In this document: one piece after another, positions 25,141 to 34,028 of the stretch
Layout of the letters: every line of letters begins with the position of its first letter
Position numbering within the stretch: position 1 is the first letter of the stretch
Source: Azospirillum ramasamyi
GTDB lineage: Bacteria > Pseudomonadota > Alphaproteobacteria > Azospirillales > Azospirillaceae
Length of the DNA: 64,000 nucleotides
Direction: 5' to 3'
Assembly: GCF_003233655.1 (NCBI RefSeq)
Contig: NZ_CP029834.1
Location: forward strand, 373,885 to 437,884
Made by a program: the position numbers and the translations under genes
The notes under the pieces: generated by a model
Told to the model about the DNA's origin: nothing
Seen by the model: the letters and a program-made list of their open reading frames with translations, nothing else
The model's database searches: none

Positions 25141-26661
25141 TCAGGCCGCGACGCGCTCTTCCTCCGCGTCCACCGTCACCGCCACCGGCGGGATCCAGGG
25201 GATCAACTCCCGGCCGGTGTTGGCGAGGCGCTTGGGCTCGATGCGGCCGATCACGCGGGTGCCTTCCCTCGCGATGCGCAGGATGTCGCCATCCTCCGGC
25301 ACCAGGGCGCGCTCGACGCCGCAGGCGCGGGCGAGGCGGGCGTGGGCTTCCATATGCTCGATGGTGCCATGGACCGGCACGGCGAAGCGGGGACGGACCA
25401 GCCCGTACATGCGCGCGAGGTCGTCGCGCTTCGGGTGGCCGGAGACATGGACCGGCGCATCGGCCGGGGTGACGATCTCGACACCCATGCCGCGCAGATG
25501 CTCGTGGATCTCGGCCAGAACCTCCTCGTTGCCGGGGATGGCGCGGGCGGAGAAGATGACGGTGTCGCCCTCTTCCAGCCAGAGGTCGCGGTGCTCGTTG
25601 CGGGCCAGCCGGCTGAGCGCCGCCCGTTCCTCGCCCTGGCTGCCGGTGCAGAGGAACACGAGGTTCTCGCGCGGGGTCCAGGAGGCTTCGCGGACATCCA
25701 TGAAGTCCGGCACATGATCGAGATAGCCGCAGGCCTGCGCCGCCTTTTCCATGCGCAGCATGGACCGGCCGACCAGCACCACCTTGCGCCCGACCGCCGC
25801 CGCCGCTTCCGCCACCGCGGTCATGCGGGCGACGTTGGAGGCGAAGCCGGTCACCGCGATGGCGCCCGAACGGTTGGCGAAGGCCGCGATCAGGCCGGCG
25901 CGGGCGTCGGCTTCCGATCCGGTGGAGCCGGGAACGTCGGCGTTGGTGCTGTCGCACATCATGGCGAGCAGCCCCTCGTCGCCCAGGCGCTCCAGCGCGG
26001 CGACGTCGGTGGTCCGGCCGATCAGCGGATCGGGATCGAACTTCCAGTCGCCGGTGTGCAGCACCGTGCCGGCCGCCGTGCGGATCGCCAGCGACATCGG
26101 TTCGGGGATCGAATGGGTGACGGCGATGGTCTCGATCCGGAAGGGACCGATGGTCAGCGTGTCGCCGATGTCGAAGGTCTGCACCTTGGCGGCGCGGTGC
26201 GCGCCCTTTTCCTTCAGCCGGTCGCGGATGATGTGCGAGGCGAAGGGGCTGGCATAGATCGGGCAGCGCAGGCGCGGCCACAGATGGTGGATCGCGCCGA
26301 TATGGTCTTCGTGCGCGTGGGTCACCACCAGCCCGACGACGTCCTGCATCCGCTCCTCGATGAAGGTCGGATCGGCCATCAGGCTGTCGATGCCCGGCGC
26401 CTCGTCGCCCATGAAGGCGACGCCGGCGTCCACGATCAGCCATTTGCCGGCATGACCGTAGAGCGCCATGTTCATGCCGATGCGGGAACAGCCGCCCAGC
26501 GGAAGGAACAGGATCTCGTCCTTGCCCGGAACCGGGCCGGTGGAGCCGCCGCCATGGACCGTGTTGGCCGCCGGGCGGGAGCCGTCGAAGTCGTCACGCG
26601 GACGCTGGTTGCGTGCGCGGTTGCTCGGCGCCGTCCGGCGCCGCCTTGAATCAAACGTCAT
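25141..26661 (-). CDS. rnj: Ribonuclease J (metallo-beta-lactamase exo/endoribonuclease)
   Basis: The 506-residue enzyme has the beta-lactamase core with the metal motif THAHEDHIG near residue 110, LHTGDWKFDP, and the beta-CASP domain (CTGSQGEERAALSRLA, SARAIPGNEE, VHVSGHPKRDDL, VPVHGTIEH). RNase J removes 5' ends of mRNA and matures rRNA. The ATG at 26661 (MTFDSRRRRTAPS) was chosen; it begins with a basic, disordered extension of about 45 residues before the core (EILFLPLGGCSRIGMN). It is slightly short compared with the roughly 550 residues usual for the family. In Rhodospirillales the housekeeping copy usually sits beside birA and the nuo genes, so this one may be a paralogue carried on the secondary replicon; that is inference. 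Confidence 0.92.
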   Translation of the reverse strand: MTFDSRRRRTAPSNRARNQRPRDDFDGSRPAANTVHGGGSTGPVPGKDEILFLPLGGCSRIGMNMALYGHAGKWLIVDAGVAFMGDEAPGIDSLMADPTFIEERMQDVVGLVVTHAHEDHIGAIHHLWPRLRCPIYASPFASHIIRDRLKEKGAHRAAKVQTFDIGDTLTIGPFRIETIAVTHSIPEPMSLAIRTAAGTVLHTGDWKFDPDPLIGRTTDVAALERLGDEGLLAMMCDSTNADVPGSTGSEADARAGLIAAFANRSGAIAVTGFASNVARMTAVAEAAAAVGRKVVLVGRSMLRMEKAAQACGYLDHVPDFMDVREASWTPRENLVFLCTGSQGEERAALSRLARNEHRDLWLEEGDTVIFSARAIPGNEEVLAEIHEHLRGMGVEIVTPADAPVHVSGHPKRDDLARMYGLVRPRFAVPVHGTIEHMEAHARLARACGVERALVPEDGDILRIAREGTRVIGRIEPKRLANTGRELIPWIPPVAVTVDAEEERVAA

Positions 26662-26939
26662 GCCTCTGTCGTACGTCTCACTTAGGCCGGCATTCGACGC
26701 TGCCGGACGGGCGTGCATCGCTCGTCGATGCGGATCTCGGTGTGGAGGGGACCCGGCCGGAGGCGCCATGCGGCGGCCATCGGACGACTGGGATCGGGGG
26801 GATGGGAGGATGGCTCGGACAGTCTGTCGTCCGCGCCTGGAGAATTCGTAAGTGTTTATGTGGGTAAACCGCTGTGCGCGTCAAGGCCGGTCGTGAAAAG
26901 TCACCCGAATTGAGAAGCATCGCAGGGATGCGCTAAACG

Positions 26940-26981
26940 GACGAACCGCTTCCGGGACGTGACGCCTGGAGGCGGTTCGTC
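26940..26981 (-). terminator. Hairpin after ridA, in the RNase J upstream interval
   Basis: GACGAACCGC (26940-26949) pairs perfectly with GCGGTTCGTC (26972-26981), extended inward by TCC/GGA. It lies 23 bases past the minus-strand ridA stop; the following bases on that strand are only weakly T-rich. The remainder of the 343-base interval 26662-27004 should hold the RNase J promoter, but nothing definite was seen. Confidence 0.55.
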
Positions 26982-27004
26982 TGCGAAAAGGGACCGCCGT
27001 CCGC

Positions 27005-27403
27005 TCAGGCGGCTTCGGGAATACGGGCGACGACCTTGATCTCGAAATCGAAGCCGGCCAGCCAGTTGACACCCACCGCCGTCCAGTTGGGATAGGGCGG
27101 CGCGCCGATGATCCTGTCACGCACGGCCATGATGGTTTCGAACTGGTTGGCCGGGTCGGTGTGGAAGGTGGTGACGTCCACGACGTCGTCGAAGGTGCAG
27201 CCGGCGGCCTTGAGGACGGATTTGAGGTTGTCGAATGCCTGCTGCACCTGCTTCTCGAAGTCGGGTTCCGGCGAACCGTCCGCGCGGCTGCCGACCTGCC
27301 CGGAGACGAACAGAAGGTCGCCTGAGCGGATCGCCGCGGAGTAGCGGTGCTTCTCATAAAGCGCGTGCCGGCTTTCCGGAACGATGGCCTGACGTTGAGC
27401 CAT
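27005..27403 (-). CDS. RidA/YjgF/Rid family deaminase
   Basis: The 132-residue protein is a Rid-family trimer subunit of the kind that hydrolyses reactive enamine or imine intermediates. SGDLLFVSGQVGSRADGS, the central AGCTFDDVVDVTTFH and PNWTAVGVNWLAG are the recognisable blocks. The usual catalytic arginine region near the C-terminus is replaced by DFEIKVVARIPEAA, so it belongs to a Rid subgroup other than archetypal RidA; that is a reading by eye. The ATG at 27403 follows AGGAGAAG. It is divergent from a TetR gene, with three operator-like dyads between, so it is very probably the TetR target. Confidence 0.85.
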   Translation of the reverse strand: MAQRQAIVPESRHALYEKHRYSAAIRSGDLLFVSGQVGSRADGSPEPDFEKQVQQAFDNLKSVLKAAGCTFDDVVDVTTFHTDPANQFETIMAVRDRIIGAPPYPNWTAVGVNWLAGFDFEIKVVARIPEAA

Positions 27404-27483
27404 GGCTTCTTCTCCTGGCTGAAAAGTGATCGGTCGTTGGCCGGGTCGCCCCGCATCCGGCTTCACTGTTGCGGCGCGATTTG

Positions 27484-27552
27484 ATATACGACCCGTATGC
27501 GAATGACAGCACACATACGTCTCGTATGTCAACTCACATACAATGCGTATGT
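27484..27552. promoter_or_regulatory. Three copies of a TetR-type operator between ridA-like and tetR genes
   Basis: The perfect dyad ACATACG-TCT-CGTATGT lies at 27513-27529. Two relatives flank it: ATATACG-ACC-CGTATGC at 27484-27500 and ACATACA-ATG-CGTATGT at 27536-27552. Their centres are 29 and 23 bases apart. The right-hand copy ends just before the tetR ribosome binding site, as expected for autorepression. Confidence 0.85.
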
Positions 27553-27566
27553 CAGGAGGAATCGCC

Positions 27567-28166
27567 GTGGCCGGAAAGAAACGCGCCGAGATGATGGAGG
27601 AAACCCGCGCCAAGCTGATCGGCTCCGCGCGCAAGGCCTTCGCGGAGAAGGGCTATGCCGCCGCCTCGATGGATGAGCTGACGGCGGAGGCCGGGCTGAC
27701 GCGCGGGGCGCTCTATCACAATTTCGGCGACAAGCGCGGGCTGCTGCAGGCGGTGGTCGACCAGATCGACGGAGAGATGGCGGCGCGCGCGCGCGCGGCG
27801 GCCAGCCGGGCCGCCAATGACTGGGAAGGCCTGCTGGCGGAGGGGGTCGCCTATATCGAGATGGCGCTGGAACCCGAGGTCCAGCGCATCGTGCTGCTCG
27901 ACGGACCCGCCTTTCTCGGCGATCCGTCGCAATGGCCCAGTCAGAACAACTGCCTTCAGGCGACCCTGGAGACGGTGAAGAGGCTGATCGGGCAAGGCAT
28001 CGTCAAGCCGGTGGATGCCGAAGCGGCTGCCCGGCTTTTGAACGGAGCGGCGCTGAACGCCGCGCTTTGGGTCGCGGCCAGCGACCGGCCGCAGGAGGTT
28101 CTGGCGAAGGCGGTCGAGGCGTTCCGCGTCCTGGCCGGGGGGCTGCTGGTCACTCCCGGCCGCTGA
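27567..28166 (+). CDS. TetR-family regulator divergent from the Rid-family gene
   Basis: This 199-residue TetR protein has its helix-turn-helix at ASMDELTAEAGLTRGALYHNFGDKRGLL near residues 30-57 and a ligand domain with LLDGPAFLGDPSQW. I place the start at the GTG at 27567, which follows AGGAGG by 7 bases; the ATGs at 27543 and 27549 lie inside the rightmost operator copy and have no ribosome binding site. It faces away from the Rid-family gene across three operator dyads and should repress both itself and that gene. It converges on the arabonate dehydratase gene with a bidirectional hairpin between. Confidence 0.88.
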   Translation: MAGKKRAEMMEETRAKLIGSARKAFAEKGYAAASMDELTAEAGLTRGALYHNFGDKRGLLQAVVDQIDGEMAARARAAASRAANDWEGLLAEGVAYIEMALEPEVQRIVLLDGPAFLGDPSQWPSQNNCLQATLETVKRLIGQGIVKPVDAEAAARLLNGAALNAALWVAASDRPQEVLAKAVEAFRVLAGGLLVTPGR

Positions 28167-28177
28167 CCGGCGTCAGG

Positions 28178-28213
28178 GCCGGAAGCCCGCGACGCTGCCG
28201 CGGGCACTCCGGC
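28178..28213. terminator. Bidirectional hairpin between tetR and the arabonate dehydratase gene
   Basis: An outer GCCGGA/TCCGGC stem (28178-28183, 28208-28213) and an inner GCCCGCG/CGCGGGC stem (28185-28191, 28199-28205) close on a 7-base loop. It lies in the 57-base gap between two convergent genes. There is no long T-run on either side. Confidence 0.6.
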
Positions 28214-28223
28214 ATTACAGCGG

Positions 28224-30050
28224 TCAGTGGTTGTCGCGCGGGATCCCCATTGTCTGCGCCACGCGCTGGTACTTGACCGCCGGCTTCAGGACCATGCCCT
28301 CGTCCAGCTGGTCGACGATGCCGCGCTGGATCTCCTGCCACGGGGTCTGCGACGGCGGGGCGGGGTAGCCGCCGGCCGCCTCCAGCGTGGCCTTGCGGTC
28401 GGCCAATTCGCCTTCGGAGATCAGGATGTCGGCGCTGCCGCGGCGCAGGTCGATGCGCACGCGGTCGCCGCTGCGCAGCAGGGCGAGGTTGCCGCCGGCC
28501 GCCGCCTCCGGCGAGGCGTTGAGGATGGAGGGCGAACCCGACGTGCCGGACTGCCGCCCGTCGCCGATGCAGGGCAGGGAATGGACGCCCTGCTTGATCA
28601 GCTCGGCGGGGGGCCGCATGTTCACCACCTCCGCCGCGCCCGGATAGCCGATGGGGCCGGCGCCGCGGATGACCAGGATGGTGTAGGCGTCGATGCCCAG
28701 CGACGGATCGTCGATCCGGTGATGGTAGTCCTCCGGGCCGTCGAAGACGACGACCTTGCCCTCGAACGCCTCGGGATCCTCGGGGTTGGACAGGTAGCGC
28801 TCGCGGAACTCGTCGGAGATGACGCTGGTCTTCATGATGGCGGCGTCGAACAGGCTGCCGCGCAGCACGACGAAGCCGGCGTTGATCTTCAGCGGGTCGT
28901 CGATCGGGTGGATGACGCGGGTGTCGAGGATCTCGGCGTTGCGGCAGTTTTCGCCGATGGTCCGGCCGTTGACGTTGGGCGCGTCCTCGCGGATCAGGCC
29001 CTGGCGCATCAGCTGCGACACCACCGCCGGCACGCCGCCGGCGCGGTGGAAGTCCTCGCCCAGATACTCTCCGGCCGGCTGGAGGTTGACCAGCAGCGGC
29101 ACGCCCAGCCCGTGGGTCTGCCAGTCGTCCACCGTCAGCGGCACGCCGATGTGCTTGGCGATGGCGTTGATGTGGATCGGCGCGTTGGTCGAGCCGCCGA
29201 TGGCGGAATTGACGACGATGGCGTTGAGGAAGGCGTCGCGGGTCAGGATGTCCGACGGCTTGACGTCCTGGCGCACCATCTCGACGATGCGCTTGCCGGT
29301 CTCGTAGGCGGCCTGCTGGCGCTCGCGGTAGGGGGCGGGAATCGCGGCGGAGCCGGGAAGCTGCATGCCCAGCACCTCCGCCAGCGAATTCATGGTCGAC
29401 GCGGTGCCCATGGTGTTGCAGTAGCCGGTCGAGGGAGCCGAGGAGGCCACCAGCTCGATGAAGCCCTGATAGTCGATCTCGCCCGCCGCCATCATCTGGC
29501 GGGCCTTCCACACGATGGTGCCCGACCCGGTGCGTTCGCCGCGGAACCAGCCGTTCAGCATCGGGCCGACCGACAGGGCGATGGCCGGGATGTTGACGGT
29601 GGCCGCCGCCATCAGGCAGGCCGGCGTTGTCTTGTCGCAGCCGATGGTCAGGACCACGCCGTCCAGCGGGTAGCCGTGCAGCACCTCGACGAGGCCGAGA
29701 TATGCGAGGTTGCGGTCGATGGAGGCGGTCGGCCGCTTGCCGGTTTCCTGGATCGGGTGGACGGGGAACTCGATGGCGATGCCGCCGGCGGTGCGGATGC
29801 CTTCGCGCAGGCGTTCGGCCAGCACCAGATGGTGGCGGTTGCAGGGGCTGAGGTCGGATCCGGTCTGGGCGATGCCGATGATCGGGGCGCCGGACTGCAG
29901 CTCCTCCCGCGTCAGGCCGAAATTCAGGTAGCGCTCCAGATACAGCGCCGTCATGTCGGGATTGGCGGGGTTGTCGAACCACGCGCGCGACCGCAGCCGG
30001 CGCCCGGAGTCGGAGGGGTTGGGAGGAAAAGGGGGTTTCGTATCGGACAT
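28224..30050 (-). CDS. araC: L-arabonate (sugar acid) dehydratase, IlvD/EDD family
   Basis: The 608-residue Fe-S enzyme dehydrates a sugar acid to its 2-keto-3-deoxy form, here most likely L-arabonate and possibly D-galactonate or D-fuconate. Cluster and metal residues are visible in SPCNRHHLVLAERL, GCDKTTPACLMAA and GYCNTMGTASTMNSLAE, and the C-terminal GDGRQSGTSGSPSILNASPEAA is the standard IlvD-family block. Its size matches the A. brasilense enzyme confusingly named AraC, which is not the AraC regulator. It closes a probable operon chvE-gguA-gguB-dehydrogenase-dehydratase, 77 bases after the dehydrogenase gene. The ribosome binding site is weak. Confidence 0.9.
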   Translation of the reverse strand: MSDTKPPFPPNPSDSGRRLRSRAWFDNPANPDMTALYLERYLNFGLTREELQSGAPIIGIAQTGSDLSPCNRHHLVLAERLREGIRTAGGIAIEFPVHPIQETGKRPTASIDRNLAYLGLVEVLHGYPLDGVVLTIGCDKTTPACLMAAATVNIPAIALSVGPMLNGWFRGERTGSGTIVWKARQMMAAGEIDYQGFIELVASSAPSTGYCNTMGTASTMNSLAEVLGMQLPGSAAIPAPYRERQQAAYETGKRIVEMVRQDVKPSDILTRDAFLNAIVVNSAIGGSTNAPIHINAIAKHIGVPLTVDDWQTHGLGVPLLVNLQPAGEYLGEDFHRAGGVPAVVSQLMRQGLIREDAPNVNGRTIGENCRNAEILDTRVIHPIDDPLKINAGFVVLRGSLFDAAIMKTSVISDEFRERYLSNPEDPEAFEGKVVVFDGPEDYHHRIDDPSLGIDAYTILVIRGAGPIGYPGAAEVVNMRPPAELIKQGVHSLPCIGDGRQSGTSGSPSILNASPEAAAGGNLALLRSGDRVRIDLRRGSADILISEGELADRKATLEAAGGYPAPPSQTPWQEIQRGIVDQLDEGMVLKPAVKYQRVAQTMGIPRDNH

Positions 30051-30127
30051 ATCGGCACCGGTTTCAGGTTGGGGCGCGGACCGGATCGGCGGCGCCGGAA
30101 GTTGGGGTGTGCGTCGCCGCGGCGGCG

Positions 30128-31081
30128 TTACCAGTCGAAGGCGTCGGTGCGATGCCAGCGCCCGACCATGCAGGCGTCGGCGACCAGGGACAGCGGGCGG
30201 GCGTCGACGTCGCTCGCCCCGTCGCCCATCAACCGGTGGAAGTGGCGATAGATGCGCTGGTATTCGGTGTCCGGTTCGGCCAGTACCGGCACGCCGTCCA
30301 CCGCCAGGCGGGTTCCGCCATGGGTGAGATCGAGGCGCCCGCCGTCGCTTTCGATCACGATGGCCCAGGTCTGCTCGCCCTGCTGGAGGAAGTCGAAGTC
30401 GGCGGTGACGCGGCCGATGCGGGAACCGGGGGCCGCACGCATCTCTAGCGTCGCGGCGATGGGGGTGTCGCGGTTGGCCGGGACGTGCAGGTCGGCCGCG
30501 CCGACGAAGACCGGGGCCGGCAGGATGTCGGTCAGGATCGACAGGGCGTTGATGCCGGGATCGAAGACGCCGAAGCCGCCGGCCGCGAAGATCCAGTCCT
30601 GCCCCGGATGCCAGCGCCGCACATCCTCCTTCCAGGTGATGGCGACGCTGCGGATGGCGGCGTCATTGGAAATGATGTTGGCCAGCCGGCGGCGGGTTTC
30701 CTCCACCGCCGGGTTGAACTGCGAATGCCAGGCGGTGAACAGGGTGCGGCGGGCGGCCTCCGCCTCCGCCACCAGATCGTGAAGCTCCGACAGGGTGGCG
30801 GCGGGCGGCTTCTCGATCAGCACATGCTTGCCGGCGCGCAGGGCCTCCACCGTCAGGCCGTGGCGGACGGCGGGCGGGGTGCACAACGCCACGGCGTCCA
30901 GGCCGGGCAGGGCCGCCAGCATCTCCGCCTGCGAGCGGAAGGCCGGCACGCCGTCCGCGGCGCCGCCGTCCGGGCTGACCACGGCGGCGAGCTGGAACAG
31001 GCCGGTGGCGGCGATGGCCGGGATGTGCTGGTCGCGGGCGATCTTTCCCAGACCGACGAGGCCGAGGGTGGGGAGCGTCAT
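30128..31081 (-). CDS. araA: L-arabinose / D-galactose 1-dehydrogenase (Gfo/Idh/MocA family)
   Basis: The 317-residue NAD(P)-dependent enzyme oxidises the sugar to its lactone, the first step of the non-phosphorylative route. It has the Rossmann loop LGLVGLGKIARDQHIPAI at the N-terminus, the catalytic-lysine motif GKHVLIEKPPAATL near residue 95, and the block KEDVRRWHPGQDWIF followed by GGFGVFDPGINALSI, as I recall from the A. brasilense L-arabinose 1-dehydrogenase. That enzyme also takes D-galactose. It lies 26 bases after the permease gene gguB and before the dehydratase gene. The ATG at 31081 gives MTLPTLGLVGLGKIA. Confidence 0.9.
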   Translation of the reverse strand: MTLPTLGLVGLGKIARDQHIPAIAATGLFQLAAVVSPDGGAADGVPAFRSQAEMLAALPGLDAVALCTPPAVRHGLTVEALRAGKHVLIEKPPAATLSELHDLVAEAEAARRTLFTAWHSQFNPAVEETRRRLANIISNDAAIRSVAITWKEDVRRWHPGQDWIFAAGGFGVFDPGINALSILTDILPAPVFVGAADLHVPANRDTPIAATLEMRAAPGSRIGRVTADFDFLQQGEQTWAIVIESDGGRLDLTHGGTRLAVDGVPVLAEPDTEYQRIYRHFHRLMGDGASDVDARPLSLVADACMVGRWHRTDAFDW

Positions 31082-31107
31082 GGCGATTGTCCGGTCGGAG
31101 GAAGGCC

Positions 31108-32307
31108 TCAAGCCTTGCCCTTGTTGTAGACGTCGAAGCAGACGGCGGCGAGCAGCACCAGGCCCTTGATAACTTGTTGCCAGTCGATGCCGATGCCGAG
31201 GATCGACATGCCGTTGTTCATCACGCCCATGATGAAGGCGCCGATCACCGCGCCGGTCACCCGGCCGACGCCGCCCGAGGCCGAGGCGCCGCCGATGAAG
31301 CAGGCGGCGATCACGTCCAGCTCGAACGACACGCCGGCCTTCGGCGTGGCGGTGTTGAGGCGGGCGGCGAAGATCAGACCGGCCAGCGCGGCCAGCACGC
31401 CCATGTTGACGAAGGTGTAGAAGGACAGGCGGCGGGTATCGATGCCCGACAGCTTGGCGGCCTTCTCGTTGCCGCCCAGCGCGTAGATGCGCCGGCCGAT
31501 GGTGGTGTCGCGGGTGACGAAGGCGTAGAGGCCGATCAGCAGCGCCATGATGATCAGGACGTTCGGCAGCCCTTTGTAGGAGGCCAGCAGCATGCCGAGA
31601 TAGGCGACGATGGCGAACAGCCCGGCGCTCTTCAGCAGGAACAGCGGCAGCGGCTCCTGTTCGATGGCGAAACGGTGGCGGCGGATGCGGGTGGCGACGC
31701 TGAGGCCGATGATGATCGCCGGCGTCAGCAGGCACAGCAGGAGCGTGGTGGTGTGGAAGCCGGCCGTGCCGAAGACGTCCGGGATGAAGCCGGAGCTGAG
31801 GCGCTGGAACTCCACCGGGAAGGGGCCGACCGACTGGCCGGCGAGCAGGACGAGGCTGAGGCCGCGGAAGACCAGCATGCCGGCCAGCGTCACGATGAAG
31901 GACGGGATGCGGAAATAGGCGACCCAATAGCCCTGCGCCGCGCCGATGGCGGCGCCGGCCAGCAGGCAGAGGATGGCGGTCGGAATGAAATGCAGGTGGA
32001 ACTGCACCATCAGGATGGCGGCCAGCGCGCCGATGAAGCCGACGACGGACCCCACCGACAGGTCGATGTGCCCGGCGACGATCACCAGCAGCATGCCCAG
32101 CGCCATGATGACGATGTAGCTGTTCTGCAGGACGAGGTTGGTCAGGTTCAGCGGCTGCAGCAGCGTGCCGTTGGTCATGTATTCGAAGAAGGCCACGATC
32201 GCCAGCAGCGAGATCAGCATGCCGTAATCGCGCATGTGGCTCTTCAGGAACCTGGCCAAGGAGGCCTGGCGCGGCGGGGCGGCCGGAAGGTTCAGTTCGG
32301 CGCTCAT
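31108..32307 (-). CDS. gguB: Sugar ABC transporter permease GguB (XylH-like)
   Basis: The 399-residue membrane protein is a BPD_transp_2 family permease with about ten helices: SYIVIMALGMLLVIVAGHIDLSVGS near residue 70, FRIPSFIVTLAGMLVFRGLSL, and IYALGGNEKAAKLSGI in the cytoplasmic coupling region. It forms the pore of the ChvE-GguAB importer. Its start overlaps the gguA stop by 4 bases. The extra length in the middle (RIRRHRFAIEQEPLPLFLLKS) is typical of xylose/multi-sugar permeases. Confidence 0.93.
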   Translation of the reverse strand: MSAELNLPAAPPRQASLARFLKSHMRDYGMLISLLAIVAFFEYMTNGTLLQPLNLTNLVLQNSYIVIMALGMLLVIVAGHIDLSVGSVVGFIGALAAILMVQFHLHFIPTAILCLLAGAAIGAAQGYWVAYFRIPSFIVTLAGMLVFRGLSLVLLAGQSVGPFPVEFQRLSSGFIPDVFGTAGFHTTTLLLCLLTPAIIIGLSVATRIRRHRFAIEQEPLPLFLLKSAGLFAIVAYLGMLLASYKGLPNVLIIMALLIGLYAFVTRDTTIGRRIYALGGNEKAAKLSGIDTRRLSFYTFVNMGVLAALAGLIFAARLNTATPKAGVSFELDVIAACFIGGASASGGVGRVTGAVIGAFIMGVMNNGMSILGIGIDWQQVIKGLVLLAAVCFDVYNKGKA

Positions 32308-33944
32308 TGCAGGGGCTCCCGGACACCGTCGTTCAAAGCGGCATCGTGCAAAGCGGCCGCCGCGACGGCGGCGCGGGCCGCCGAGGATTGGGAGGCCGAC
32401 GACATGATGGCGTGCATGATCTTTTCCTGGCTGGCCTCGGCCGCCGGCATCTCGGCGACCAGCGCCCCTTCGTTCATCACGTAGATGCGGTCGGCCACGC
32501 CCAGAAGCTCCGGCAGTTCCGACGAGATCAGGATGACGCCCCGGCCTTCGGCCACCAGTTGGTTGACGATGGTGTAGATTTCATATTTGGCGCCGACGTC
32601 GATGCCGCGGGTCGGCTCGTCCAGGATCAGCACCTGCGGGTCGGCGAACAGCCATTTGCTGAGCACGACCTTCTGCTGGTTGCCGCCGGACAGGTTGACC
32701 GTCTGCTGGAACACGTCCGAACAGCGGATGCGCAGGCGGCGGCGGAAGTCGTTGGCGACCCCGATCTCGCGCTCGTGGTGGATGACGCCGCGTTTGGCGA
32801 CTCCGTCCAGATTGGCCAGCGTCACGTTGTGGCGGATGTCGTCGTCCAGAACGAGGCCGTAATGCTTGCGGTCCTCGGTGGCATAGGCGAGGCCGGCGTC
32901 CATCGCCTTGCGGATGGTCGACAGATCGACCTCCCGCCCGCCGAGGAAGGCCCGCCCCCGGATGTTGCGGCCATAGGACCGGCCGAACAGGCTCATGGCG
33001 AATTCGGTGCGGCCGGCGCCCATCAGGCCGGCGATGCCCACCACCTCCCCCCGGCGGACATGCAGGTCGATGTCCTTGACCATCCGGCGGCCGGGATGGA
33101 CGGGATGGTCGGCGCTCCAGCCCTTCACCTCGAATAGGATTTCTCTGGGCAGGGTTTCTCTGGGCAGGATGTCGCCGGCGTTGCCGGCGCGGCGGGGATA
33201 GCGGTCGGCGAGGTCGCGGCCGACCATGCCCTTGATGATGCGGTCCTGGCTGATCGGCGCGTCGTGGCAGTCCAGCGTCTCCACCGTGGAGCCGTCACGC
33301 AGGATGGTGACGCGGTCGGCGACCTTGGCGATCTCGTTCAGCTTGTGCGAGATCAGGATGGAGGAGATCCCCTGTTCCTTGAAGCGCAGCAGCAGGGCCA
33401 GAAGCGCGTCGCTGTCGCTTTCGTTCAGGCTGGCCGTCGGCTCGTCCAGGATCAGCAGCTTGACCTGCTTGGACAGGGCCTTGGCGATCTCCACCAGCTG
33501 CTGCTTGCCGACGCCGATGTCGGTGACCAGGGTCTCCGGCGAATCCGTCAGCCCGACCATGCGCAGGAGGTCGCGCGCCCGCGCGGTGGCCGCAATCCAG
33601 TCGATGACGCCGCGTTTCGCCTGCTCGTTGCCGAGGAACAGGTTCTCGGTGATCGACAGCAGCGGGACCAGCGCCAGTTCCTGGTGGATGATGATGATGC
33701 CCAGCTTCTCGCTGTCGGCGATGCCGCGGAAGGCGACCGGCTGGCCGCGGAAGCGGATCTCGCCGTCATAGGTCCCGTGCGGATAGACGCCGCTCAGCAC
33801 CTTCATCAGCGTCGATTTGCCGGCACCGTTCTCGCCGATCAGCGCGTGGATCTCCCCCTCGCGGACCGAGAGGTTGACGTCGTCGAGCGCCTTGACGCCC
33901 GGAAACGTCTTGGTGATGCCGCGCATCTCAAGAATGCTGTCCAT
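32304..33944 (-). CDS. gguA: Sugar ABC transporter ATP-binding protein GguA (tandem ATPase)
   Basis: The 546-residue protein carries two ABC ATPase domains. The first has Walker A GENGAGKST and Walker B LLILDEPTASL; the second has the degenerate Walker A of this family (GLMGAGRTEF) and signature NLSGGNQQKVVLSKW with Walker B LILDEPTRGID. It energises import with GguB and ChvE. The start at 33944 (MDSILEMRGITKTFPG) was preferred to one 9 codons earlier. The linker between the domains contains the five-residue tandem LPRET-LPREI, from a 15-bp duplication in the DNA. The C-terminus ends in an alanine-rich tail. Confidence 0.94.
   Translation of the reverse strand: MDSILEMRGITKTFPGVKALDDVNLSVREGEIHALIGENGAGKSTLMKVLSGVYPHGTYDGEIRFRGQPVAFRGIADSEKLGIIIIHQELALVPLLSITENLFLGNEQAKRGVIDWIAATARARDLLRMVGLTDSPETLVTDIGVGKQQLVEIAKALSKQVKLLILDEPTASLNESDSDALLALLLRFKEQGISSILISHKLNEIAKVADRVTILRDGSTVETLDCHDAPISQDRIIKGMVGRDLADRYPRRAGNAGDILPRETLPREILFEVKGWSADHPVHPGRRMVKDIDLHVRRGEVVGIAGLMGAGRTEFAMSLFGRSYGRNIRGRAFLGGREVDLSTIRKAMDAGLAYATEDRKHYGLVLDDDIRHNVTLANLDGVAKRGVIHHEREIGVANDFRRRLRIRCSDVFQQTVNLSGGNQQKVVLSKWLFADPQVLILDEPTRGIDVGAKYEIYTIVNQLVAEGRGVILISSELPELLGVADRIYVMNEGALVAEMPAAEASQEKIMHAIMSSASQSSAARAAVAAAALHDAALNDGVREPLQ
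33140..33169. repeat. In-frame 15-bp tandem duplication inside gguA
   Basis: TTTCTCTGGGCAGGG at 33140-33154 is repeated immediately at 33155-33169 with only the last base changed. It encodes LPRE(T/I) twice in the linker between the two ATPase domains, so the reading frame is kept. Confidence 0.85.
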
Positions 33945-34028
33945 GGATGGCCCCCGGTCGTCCGCCTGCACGGTCCGGCGGAGCGCAGGAGGGGAGTGCC
34001 CGACGGCATCCGCCCCCGCGCCGCCCGC

